A stretch of DNA of 5,782 bases. Origin: Actinomycetes bacterium (GTDB taxonomy: Bacteria > Actinomycetota > Actinomycetes > Streptosporangiales > Streptosporangiaceae). Below the pieces are notes generated by a model. It saw only the letters and a list, made by a program, of their open reading frames with translations. It was not told the DNA's origin and did no database searches. This document shows positions 1 through 5,235 of this stretch, piece after piece (the first letter of the stretch is position 1; each line of letters begins with the position of its first letter). The stretch is taken from the NCBI GenBank assembly GCA_023425615.1, contig JAFACJ010000838.1:1-5782 (forward strand), in the 5' to 3' direction. The translations under genes and the position numbers were made by a program.

Positions 1-1
1 G

Positions 2-238
2 CCCCGGCCCAGCGGCAACGGCGGCGGTAGCAGCAACGGCGGTAGCGGCAACGGCGGTAGCGGCGGCGGGGCCCGGAGCGGTGGCGGCGGTGTCACCGGG
101 GCGTCGGTGCCGCGGCAGCGCCAGGCGCCGCCTTCCACGTCCCGCGACCAGGCGCCGCCGCTGTGGGCCAAGCGGGTCTCCGACACCGAGCCTCCGGCGC
201 CGTTCTGGCTGAAGCCGGCCGACTCCTCGGACGACTAG
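2..238 (+). CDS. 3' end of an unidentified gene with a Gly/Ser/Asn-rich tail (partial)
   Basis: This frame is open from the window edge to a TAG at 236-238 and encodes 78 residues; the start lies outside the window. Roughly residues 4-30 are a low-complexity Gly/Ser/Asn linker, followed by a Pro/Gln/Arg-rich stretch and a C-terminus with two Trp residues (PLWAKRVS and APFWLKP) and an acidic end. No domain or membrane segment is visible, so the product cannot be named. The stop lies 5 bases before the next start, so it is probably co-transcribed with the VirB8-like gene and the wall hydrolase. By context it could be the cytoplasmic tail of a VirB6/TrbL-like membrane protein or another conjugation-type component. 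That is inference from neighbours only. The frame is supported by codon bias, by the junction with the next gene and by the in-frame repeat. Confidence 0.6.
   Translation, partial: PRPSGNGGGSSNGGSGNGGSGGGARSGGGGVTGASVPRQRQAPPSTSRDQAPPLWAKRVSDTEPPAPFWLKPADSSDD
17..64 (+). repeat. Short in-frame tandem repeat coding for Asn-Gly-Gly-Ser-Gly
   Basis: Two perfect adjacent copies of a 15-base unit (AACGGCGGTAGCGGC) lie at 35-49 and 50-64. An 18-base variant at 17-34 precedes them, encoding NGGGSS. The unit is a multiple of three, so copy number can change without breaking the frame. It encodes a flexible linker, and it may extend beyond the left edge in degenerate form. Confidence 0.7.
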
Positions 239-243
239 CCGTC

Positions 244-882
244 ATGGACCTGAACAACGACCGCCAGCGCCGTCTGGTGTTCGCCGGAGTGGCAGTCGTG
301 CTCGTGGTGCTGGGCCTGTGGCTGTGGTGGCCCAGGCCCGACACCGACCCGGTGCGCGAGAAGGAGGGCGACACGGCGGCGAGCGCGCCCGCCGCCGGGC
401 CGTCCACCCCGCCGCCGGGCATCGACGGGCTCGTCGAGCCGCAGTCGTTCGACATCTACCGGCTGCTGCCGTTCGGCAGGGAGGACTTCGCGACGGCGGC
501 CACCACGGCGCAGCAGTTCGTCGTCCAGTACGGCACCTACCGGTACGACGAGGATCCACAGACCTATCTGGACAGGCTCCGTCCGCTGGTGACCGACCTG
601 GTCTACAAGGACCTGCTGGCCGGAGCCGCCACGCCGGGGATCCTGGAGCAGCGCAAGACCGACCAGACGGTGGCCACGGGCGGCGCGTCGCTCAACTCCA
701 TCCGCGCGATCGGCAACACCTCGATCACCTTCGTGGTCACCGGCCTCCAGCAGGTGACGGAGGCGGGGACGACGGGCCGTGACAGCAAGCAGTGGGCGGT
801 GACGGTGCAGAACACCGGGGGCTCGTGGAAGGTCTACTCCTTCAACCGCGCCGAGGACGGACAGGACGGTGAGTCCGGGTGA
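244..882 (+). CDS. VirB8/TcpC-like single-pass membrane protein, putative conjugation/type IV secretion component
   Basis: The protein has 212 residues. A short charged cytoplasmic N-terminus (1-10) is followed by one hydrophobic segment at about 11-29 ending in WLWWP. An Ala/Pro/Thr-rich spacer (about 31-62) leads into a soluble domain of about 140 residues (about 65-205) with alternating helix and strand character, including AQQFVVQYGTYRY, YLDRLRPLV, ITFVVTG and WAVTVQNTGGSWKVYSF. This topology and domain pattern resemble the NTF2-like fold of VirB8/TcpC channel proteins, which sit in the membrane and help assemble a conjugation channel. Similarity is by architecture, not by a recognised signature. 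The ATG at 244 is preferred over an in-frame GTG at 163, which would overlap the upstream gene. No strong ribosome-binding site precedes it, consistent with coupling to the gene ending 5 bases upstream. The stop overlaps the next GTG by 4 bases. An alternative is an unrelated lipid- or wall-associated NTF2-like protein. Confidence 0.6.
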   Translation: MDLNNDRQRRLVFAGVAVVLVVLGLWLWWPRPDTDPVREKEGDTAASAPAAGPSTPPPGIDGLVEPQSFDIYRLLPFGREDFATAATTAQQFVVQYGTYRYDEDPQTYLDRLRPLVTDLVYKDLLAGAATPGILEQRKTDQTVATGGASLNSIRAIGNTSITFVVTGLQQVTEAGTTGRDSKQWAVTVQNTGGSWKVYSFNRAEDGQDGESG

Positions 883-1928
883 AGCGGCGGCTCCTGGCGG
901 TGGGCGCGGTCAGCGTGTTCAGCGCCCTGTTCTTCACGCTGCTCATCGTGCCGACCTTCTTCGGCGCGTCACAGTTCCTCTTCGGCGGGGGAGGCGGGCG
1001 CGGCAACTGCGTCGACACCGCGGACGCCGCCGAGCAGCCCAGCGAGGCCGAGGCGGCCAAGGGCATCCCGGAGAACTACCTGGCCCTGTACAAGAAGGCG
1101 GGCGAGGAGTACGGCATCCCCTGGAACATCCTGGCCGGGGTGGGCCGGGTCGAGACGATCCACGGGACGCTCAAGGGCGAGGGCGTCCTCAGCGGCGAGA
1201 ACTACGCGGGCGCGGGCGGCCCGATGCAGTTCCTGGAGGCGACGTGGAAGGCGTTCGCCGTCGACGGCAACGGCGACAAGGTGAAGAACCGCTACGACCC
1301 GGCCGACGCCATCCCCACCGCCGCCCGCTATCTCAAGCACAACAAGGCGCCGGAGAAGGTGCGCACCGCTCTGTTCCAGTACAACCACTCCTGGGACTAC
1401 GTCGATCTCGTCCTGGACTGGGCGACGAAGTACGCGGCGGGTGACTTCAAGGTCATCCAGGCCAACAACCTCCCCGACTGCAAGGACACCGACGGGCTGC
1501 CCCCCTACACCGACGCGGTCGTGGCGAAGATCATCAAATTCGCGCTGGCGCAGCGGGGCAAGCCCTACATCTGGGGCGGCACGGGTCCCGACGGTTACGA
1601 CTGCTCGGGGCTGGTCCAGATGGCCTACAAGAACGCCGGCCTCGACATCCCCCGCGTCACCTTCGACCAGTGGCCGTTCGGCGAGAAGGTCAAGGACGGC
1701 CAGGAGCAGCCGGGCGACCTGGTGTTCTTCGCGTCGGGCCCCAACAACGCGCCGGGCCGTCCGGGGCACGTCGGCATGGTCATCGGCAAGAACAAGATGA
1801 TCGTCGCCCGCTGCACCAAGTGCCGTCCGGCCATCGGCGTCTTCCCTTACCGGATCAGCACCCTGGTGGGCTTCACCCGCCCCCTGCAGAACCAGGCGGT
1901 CATCGACCAGTTGGAGAAGCTCGGCTGA
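879..1928 (+). CDS. Membrane-anchored lytic transglycosylase / NlpC-P60 (C40) cell-wall hydrolase
   Basis: The protein has 349 residues and two predicted peptidoglycan-cleaving domains outside the membrane. Residues 1-5 are basic, and about 6-35 form a hydrophobic anchor or uncleaved signal. The transglycosylase-like domain covers about 62-190, with candidate catalytic Glu92 (GRVETIHG), GPMQF at 114-118 and FQYNHS around 166-171. The NlpC/P60 domain covers about 211-335, with nucleophile Cys242 in YDCSGL, then QPGDLVFF and His297 in GHVGM. The usual third polar catalytic residue, 12 residues after the His, is Val309 here. Cys312 and Cys315 form a CxxC nearby. Such bifunctional enzymes are common in actinobacterial and Gram-positive conjugation operons, where they open a wall passage for the channel. 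The GTG start at 879-881 overlaps the upstream stop, suggesting translational coupling. The last 29 bases overlap the 3' end of the convergent exporter gene. Domain assignment is firm; the conjugation role is inferred from the neighbour. Confidence 0.87.
   Translation: MKRRLLAVGAVSVFSALFFTLLIVPTFFGASQFLFGGGGGRGNCVDTADAAEQPSEAEAAKGIPENYLALYKKAGEEYGIPWNILAGVGRVETIHGTLKGEGVLSGENYAGAGGPMQFLEATWKAFAVDGNGDKVKNRYDPADAIPTAARYLKHNKAPEKVRTALFQYNHSWDYVDLVLDWATKYAAGDFKVIQANNLPDCKDTDGLPPYTDAVVAKIIKFALAQRGKPYIWGGTGPDGYDCSGLVQMAYKNAGLDIPRVTFDQWPFGEKVKDGQEQPGDLVFFASGPNNAPGRPGHVGMVIGKNKMIVARCTKCRPAIGVFPYRISTLVGFTRPLQNQAVIDQLEKLG
1900..1928. other. Tail-to-tail overlap of two coding regions
   Basis: The plus-strand hydrolase ends with TGA at 1926-1928, and the minus-strand exporter ends at 1900-1902 (TCA on the plus strand). 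The last nine or so codons of each are therefore read antisense to one another. No hairpin followed by a T-run is seen around the junction on either strand, so transcripts from the two sides probably run into each other or end by Rho-dependent means. Confidence 0.8.
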
Positions 1929-3336
1929 CGCGCTCGTCCGGTGCCGCCGCCGGCTCCGGGGCCAGCAGGCGGCTCAGTGCGGCGGCGGCCAGCGCCATGG
2001 CCAGGCAGCTCAGCAGGACGGCGCCGAAGGCGCGGGCGTGGCCCGAGACACCGTCGTCGGAGCCCAGCACGGCGAAGAAGACGGTGCCGAGCAGGGCGAC
2101 GCTGGCGGCCATGGCGAACTGCTGCGCGGTGGTCACCAGCCCGGAGGCGGCTCCCGCCTGGTCGGGGCGGACCCGGGCGAGGACGGCGGTGACCATGGAC
2201 GAGAAGACCACGCCGTTGGCGATCCCGAACAGGCTCAGGCACAGCGTCAGGACCGGCAGGGAGGGGCGGAAGGCAGTCACGGCGACCAGGTTGAGCACCA
2301 GCCCGGCGGCGGCGGCGAGCGTGCCCCAGACCAGGACGCGGTGCCCGTGGCGGGCGGCGAGCCGCCGGGCGGGCGCGGGCGCCAGGGCGACGGCGAGGCC
2401 CGTGGGGACGAAGACCAGCCCCGCCTCCAGCGGTGAGGCGTGCCGTCCGCCCTGGAGGTAGAGGGTGAGGCCGAGCATGAGGCCGCTGACCAGGCTCATG
2501 ATGAGGAAGTTGACGGCGAGGCCGGCCGCGAAGCGGCGCTCACCGAGCAGCCCGAGGTCAAGGACGGGGTGGCCGCCGCGGGCGCGGACCCGGCGCTCGT
2601 ACCGGATGACGGCGGCCAGCGTCAGGGGGGACAGGGCAAGGAGGACGAACGTCCAGGCGGGCCAGCCCCGGTCCTGCCCGAGCACCAGCGGGGCCAGGAC
2701 CAGGCCGAGCGCCGTGGCCAGGCCGAGCGCGCCGAGGACGTCGAAGCGGGCGGCGGACCCGGTGCGCAGGTCGGGCAGCAGGCGGGCCGCCAGCGGGAGG
2801 GCGACCAGGCCGAGGGGGACGTTGATGAGGAAGATGCTCCGCCAGCCCAGGCCCAGGACGTCGGCCTCCAGGAGCAGACCGCCCGCCGCCTGGCCGCAGG
2901 CGGCGGCGACGGAGATGACGGTGCTGTACCAGGCGACCGCGCGCGGCCTCTCGCCGGCGGGGAAGACCGCGGTGATGAGCGCGAGGACCTGCGGCACCAT
3001 CACCGCGGCGGTCAGGCCCTGGAGGAAGCGGAAGGCGATGAGCTGCCCCGGTGTCTGCGCGAGCCCGCACAGGGCGGAGGCGGCGGTGAAGGCGCCCATT
3101 CCCAGGACGAACATCCGGCGGTAGGACAGCACGTCTCCCAGCCGTCCCCCGGTGATGAGGCCCGAGGCGTAGGCGAAGGCGTAGCCGCCGACGACCAGTT
3201 CGAGCTGGGACGATCCGGCGTTCAGGTCGGACTGGAGCGACGGGGCCGCCACATTGACGACGAAGAAGTCGAACGGCCCCATGAAGACGGCGGTGAGGAG
3301 CACCGGCAGCATGCGCCAGCGGCGGGGATCGGACAA
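1900..3336 (-). CDS. DHA2-type MFS drug/metabolite exporter (14 TM)
   Basis: The protein has 478 residues, typical of the 14-helix DHA2 (EmrB/QacA-like) proton-driven exporters of the inner membrane. Visible signatures are a first helix with FFVVNVAAP (24-32), motif A as GGRLGDVLSYRR (63-74), motif B as RFLQGLTAA (103-111), a motif-C-like stretch with CGQAAGG (147-153), and WRSIFLINVPLG (165-176), characteristic of this family. The substrate cannot be predicted. The chosen start is TTG at 3334-3336, because GAGAGG lies 8 bases upstream of it on this strand; the next in-frame ATG is eight codons further in. It is divergent from an ArsR-type regulator across a 61-97-base region carrying a palindrome and repeats, so it is probably repressed by that regulator. 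The 20-residue hydrophilic Ala/Pro-rich C-terminus extends antisense into the end of the hydrolase gene. Without that extension the transporter would still be complete. Confidence 0.9.
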   Translation of the reverse strand: MSDPRRWRMLPVLLTAVFMGPFDFFVVNVAAPSLQSDLNAGSSQLELVVGGYAFAYASGLITGGRLGDVLSYRRMFVLGMGAFTAASALCGLAQTPGQLIAFRFLQGLTAAVMVPQVLALITAVFPAGERPRAVAWYSTVISVAAACGQAAGGLLLEADVLGLGWRSIFLINVPLGLVALPLAARLLPDLRTGSAARFDVLGALGLATALGLVLAPLVLGQDRGWPAWTFVLLALSPLTLAAVIRYERRVRARGGHPVLDLGLLGERRFAAGLAVNFLIMSLVSGLMLGLTLYLQGGRHASPLEAGLVFVPTGLAVALAPAPARRLAARHGHRVLVWGTLAAAAGLVLNLVAVTAFRPSLPVLTLCLSLFGIANGVVFSSMVTAVLARVRPDQAGAASGLVTTAQQFAMAASVALLGTVFFAVLGSDDGVSGHARAFGAVLLSCLAMALAAAALSRLLAPEPAAAPDERVSRASPTGR

Positions 3337-3352
3337 GGGGGAGCCCTCTCGA

Positions 3353-3367
3353 TAGTTCGACGAACTA
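3353..3367. promoter_or_regulatory. Perfect 15-base palindrome, probable operator of the exporter/regulator pair
   Basis: The sequence TAGTTCG-A-CGAACTA is two perfect 7-base inverted arms around one central base. It lies 17 bases before the exporter's TTG and 67 bases before the regulator's likely ATG at 3434. Dimeric ArsR-type winged-helix proteins bind such short dyads, so this is the natural site for the adjacent repressor. On the minus strand it overlaps a possible -10 (TAGTTC), 17 bases downstream of TTCGAC at 3385-3390. Binding here would block exporter transcription. The dyad is seen directly; its binding partner is inferred. Confidence 0.65.
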
Positions 3368-3394
3368 CGAACAGTTTGATCTGGGTCGAACAGT
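3361..3394 (+). repeat. Three direct CGAAC half-site repeats in the divergent promoter region
   Basis: CGAACTA at 3361-3367 is followed immediately by CGAACAGT at 3368-3375, and an identical CGAACAGT lies at 3387-3394. The first copy is the right arm of the palindrome. The spacings are 7 and 19 bases. The copies probably supply extra or weaker binding sites for the same regulator, and the last one abuts a possible -10 hexamer TACGAT (3394-3399) facing the regulator gene. That would allow autorepression. The repeats are seen directly; the function is inferred. Confidence 0.5.
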
Positions 3395-3404
3395 ACGATG
3401 GAGG

Positions 3405-3437
3405 GTGAACCGTGGGCAAGTTATCTTTCAGAGATGA
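3405..3437 (+). CDS. Possible 10-codon leader ORF coupled to the regulator start
   Basis: A GTG at 3405 opens a frame encoding MNRGQVIFQR and stops at TGA 3435-3437, which overlaps the regulator's ATG (3434-3436) as ATGA. This is a classic arrangement for translational coupling and would explain how an ATG lacking its own ribosome-binding site is translated. The weakness is that the GGAGG at 3400-3404 directly abuts this GTG with no spacing, and is better placed for the GTG at 3412. Such short frames also arise by chance. Treat it as a hypothesis. Confidence 0.2.
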   Translation: MNRGQVIFQR

Positions 3438-3793
3438 CCGAGAATCCGCAGATCCTGTCCGGACCGAGAACCGAGGACCTCGACCTCGTCCGGGTACTGG
3501 CCGCGCTCGCCGACCCGGTGCGGCTCAAGATCGCGCAGACCATCCACGCGTACGGCGAGACCCCCTGCGGCCGTGCCGCGGAACTGGCGGGCGTGCAGGT
3601 GACGAAGTCGACCCTGTCCCACCACGTCAAGACGATGCGCGAGTCCGGCCTGATCCATGTGCGCGTCGAAGGCCGCGAACGCTGGTTCTGGCTGCGCCGC
3701 GAGGACCTGGAGGAGCGCTTCCCCGGACTGCTCGACGCGGTGCTGGGAGCCGGTGACCGCCTCTCCCCGGGCCCGGTGGCACACCCCGCCTGA
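3434..3793 (+). CDS. ArsR-type winged-helix transcriptional regulator
   Basis: From ATG 3434 the protein has 119 residues, the usual size for the family. It begins MTENPQILSG and continues into the ArsR-typical helix DLVRVLAALADPVRLKIA (about 17-34). The helix-turn-helix lies at about 46-74, with recognition helix TKSTLSHHVKTMRESG, and the wing is at about 76-88 (VRVEGRERWFWLR). The metal-box motif ELCVCDL is absent and there is only one Cys (45), so it is probably not a metal sensor. It more likely responds to a small molecule exported by the divergent MFS protein. An in-frame ATG at 3398 would add 12 residues, but it sits inside a possible -10 (TACGAT, 3394-3399). Neither start has a good ribosome-binding site. 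The strong GGAGGG at 3400-3405 is spaced for a GTG at 3412 in another frame. The stop is followed by a strong hairpin. Confidence 0.87.
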   Translation: MTENPQILSGPRTEDLDLVRVLAALADPVRLKIAQTIHAYGETPCGRAAELAGVQVTKSTLSHHVKTMRESGLIHVRVEGRERWFWLRREDLEERFPGLLDAVLGAGDRLSPGPVAHPA

Positions 3794-3812
3794 GGGCGCC
3801 GCGCCCCCGCAC

Positions 3813-3835
3813 CGGCCGGAGGCGCCGGCCGCCTC
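3813..3835 (+). terminator. Strong GC hairpin after the regulator, candidate terminator
   Basis: Twenty bases after the regulator stop, a 7-bp perfect stem (3813-3819 with 3825-3831, 5-base loop) can form. It has no U-tract, as is common for actinobacterial terminators. A second stem (GAGGC 3819-3823 with GCCTC 3831-3835, 7-base loop) uses overlapping bases, so the two are mutually exclusive. The hairpin ends 16 bases before the next ATG, which leaves little room for a separate promoter. It could therefore act on translation or RNA stability instead. Confidence 0.4.
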
Positions 3836-3850
3836 TGGCAGACTGGGCGG

Positions 3851-4618
3851 ATGCTGCCCGATGAACTGTTCCAACCGCTGGACCTGGACGAGGCCCTGGA
3901 AGAGGCCGAACGGACCGGGGGGCGCGCGGCGGTCGTCGAACTGCTGGGGCGGGCGCTGGACGACCCGCGCGCCAAGGGCGACGAGGCGCTTCCCGAATAC
4001 CTCGACGAGCTGATCGACCAGCTCACCGAACTGGGGCGCTACTCCGAGGCGATCGACGCCACCTACCGGCTGATCGAGGCCGACGAGTCGGCGCGGCTGG
4101 AGGAACTCGGCGCCATCGCCCAGCTCCACGCCCTGAACGGCGAACGCGAGCAGGCACACGGGCTGCTGGTGGAGCTGCGCGGCAAGACCGAGCCGCTGGA
4201 CTCCCTCATGAACACCCTGGTCCTGGCGAACGAGCTGGGGGACACCGAGACGGCGGTCGGCTGGCTGGCCGAGGACCTGCGGCGCGGGGTCGCCGAAGGC
4301 TGGGACCCCGACCTGGTGCTGATCCACCGCGGCCACTTCCGCCGGCTGGGCGGCTCCGACCCCCGGCTGGAGGCGCTGGTCGCCGACTACCTGCCGCCCG
4401 CCGAGCGGCGCGAAGGCAAACGGCTGCCGACCGGACCGCGCTTCACCCACCCGGGCACCGACCGGCTGGAGATCGAGCGCGGTATGCGCGCCGACCTGTC
4501 CGCGCGGATCCTCACCCCCGAGGGTGAGCTGATCCCCTGGCCGCCGGAGCGCAACGACCCCTGCTGGTGCGGCTCGGGCGTCAAGTACAAGAAGTGCTGC
4601 GGGCGCCCCTCGGTGTGA
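3851..4618 (+). CDS. Helical-repeat (TPR-like) protein with C-terminal SEC-C zinc motif
   Basis: The protein has 255 residues, is soluble and has no signal peptide. About residues 13-180 are predicted paired amphipathic helices resembling degenerate TPRs, for example YLDELIDQLTELGRYSEAIDATYRLIEAD, LEELGAIAQLHALNGEREQAHGLLVEL and LANELGDTETAVGWLAEDLRRG. A Pro-rich linker precedes a canonical SEC-C motif at 234-252 with ligands Cys238, Cys240, Cys249 and Cys250 (RNDPCWCGSGVKYKKCCGR). In SecA this motif binds zinc and contacts SecB and ribosomes; in stand-alone proteins its role is generally unknown. TPR-like repeats suggest protein binding. The ATG at 3851 follows GGGCGG almost directly, so its ribosome-binding site is poor. 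A Nudix gene follows after 55 bases on the same strand, possibly in one transcript. The SEC-C call is firm; the cellular function is unknown. Confidence 0.8.
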   Translation: MLPDELFQPLDLDEALEEAERTGGRAAVVELLGRALDDPRAKGDEALPEYLDELIDQLTELGRYSEAIDATYRLIEADESARLEELGAIAQLHALNGEREQAHGLLVELRGKTEPLDSLMNTLVLANELGDTETAVGWLAEDLRRGVAEGWDPDLVLIHRGHFRRLGGSDPRLEALVADYLPPAERREGKRLPTGPRFTHPGTDRLEIERGMRADLSARILTPEGELIPWPPERNDPCWCGSGVKYKKCCGRPSV

Positions 4619-4673
4619 GCGGTCGGGCACGGGCGAGCGGCAGCGGGCGGGCCGCCGGGACTCGGGAGGACTC

Positions 4674-5072
4674 ATGGTGATCGTGGTGGGAGCCGCCATC
4701 ATCGCCGGCGGCAGGCTGCTGGCGGCCCAGCGGGCGGCGCCGGCGTCACTGGCGGGCGGCTGGGAACTGCCCGGCGGCAAGGTGGACCCGGGCGAGTCCG
4801 ACGAGGCGGCGCTGGTCCGCGAGTGCCGCGAGGAACTCGGTGTGCTCGTCGAGCCGGTCGACCGGATCGCCGGAGACTGGCCGCTGGGCGGCGACCGGGT
4901 GCTGCGGGTGTGGACGGCACGGCTGGTGGCCGGGGAACCCGCACCGCTGGAGCATCTGGCGCTGCGCTGGCTGGGCCCCGACGAACTCGGCGAGGTCGCC
5001 TGGCTGCCGGGCGACCTGCCCGCCGTCGAGGCGGTGCGGCCCCATCTGGGACCCGTCTCCGAACCCGGCTGA
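4674..5072 (+). CDS. MutT-type Nudix hydrolase, (d)NTP pyrophosphohydrolase
   Basis: The protein has 132 residues, close to MutT proteins, which hydrolyse oxidised nucleotides such as 8-oxo-dGTP to the monophosphate and pyrophosphate in the cytosol. The complete Nudix box runs from Gly35 to Val57: Gly35, Glu41, then Arg49-Glu50, Glu53-Glu54 and Gly56, which position the metal-binding glutamates. The upstream segment WELPGGKVDPGES and the N-terminal strand VVGAAIIAGGRLLAAQR are typical of the MutT/CTP-pyrophosphohydrolase-like subgroup. The exact substrate cannot be read from sequence. GGAGGA at 4665-4670 is a good ribosome-binding site, 3 bases before ATG 4674 and 6 before GTG 4677. The start could be either, differing by one residue. 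It lies 55 bases downstream of the SEC-C gene on the same strand, and typA follows after a 163-base gap, so it probably ends this transcript. Confidence 0.88.
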   Translation: MVIVVGAAIIAGGRLLAAQRAAPASLAGGWELPGGKVDPGESDEAALVRECREELGVLVEPVDRIAGDWPLGGDRVLRVWTARLVAGEPAPLEHLALRWLGPDELGEVAWLPGDLPAVEAVRPHLGPVSEPG

Positions 5073-5235
5073 GGCGCCTGCGGACGGTGCCGGGGTGATG
5101 TGGAACACCACGTGACGGCGGGCCCGTGGGCCCGGACGCATTAGAATCTGGAGAAGATACCTGATCTGCGCCGCCCGGTTCCGGACTCCGACCACTCGGA
5201 CGCGGCGATCCCGAGACGAAACCGAGCGTGCCTTC
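5073..5235 (+). promoter_or_regulatory. Intergenic leader with the probable typA promoter
   Basis: This is the longest gap between the genes in the right part. TAGAAT at 5142-5147 fits an actinobacterial -10 (TANNNT); no convincing -35 is seen at 16-19 bases upstream. Transcription from it would start near 5154 and give a leader of about 80 bases. Small dyads are visible: ATGTGG/CCACGT at 5098-5113 with an AACA loop (one G-U pair), CGGGC/GCCCG at 5119-5134 just upstream of the -10, and TCCGA/TCGGA at 5187-5200 with a CCAC loop in the leader. The first two could end Nudix transcription or bind regulators, but neither has a U-tract. No strong ribosome-binding site precedes the typA ATG. Confidence 0.45.

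Noticed and set aside
969..1769. Long minus-strand open frame opposite the hydrolase gene
   Set aside because: It is antisense to a gene with clear catalytic motifs. Its composition (Val/Leu/Arg/Ala-rich without motifs) is what GC-rich codon bias produces on the complementary strand.
2440..3408. Plus-strand open frame of about 320 codons opposite the exporter
   Set aside because: The translation is rich in Gly/Glu/Asp/Gln with no domain, and it lies antisense to a well-supported MFS transporter. It is a shadow frame.
3412..3756. GTG-started frame with a good ribosome-binding site inside the regulator gene
   Set aside because: Apart from its first dozen residues it is an Arg/Pro-rich out-of-frame reading of the ArsR-type gene, and it contains a TTA codon. 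It is kept only as part of the start-site puzzle.
3428..4780. Minus-strand open frame of about 450 codons spanning the regulator, SEC-C and start of the Nudix gene
   Set aside because: It runs across three well-supported plus-strand genes and two intergenic gaps, and shows no recognisable motif. It reflects the rarity of stop codons in GC-rich DNA.
5119..5134. GGGCCC-GT-GGGCCC as an intrinsic terminator of the Nudix gene
   Set aside because: Only a 5-bp stem with a 6-base loop is possible, there is no U-tract, and it lies right upstream of the likely typA -10. The evidence is too weak for a terminator call.
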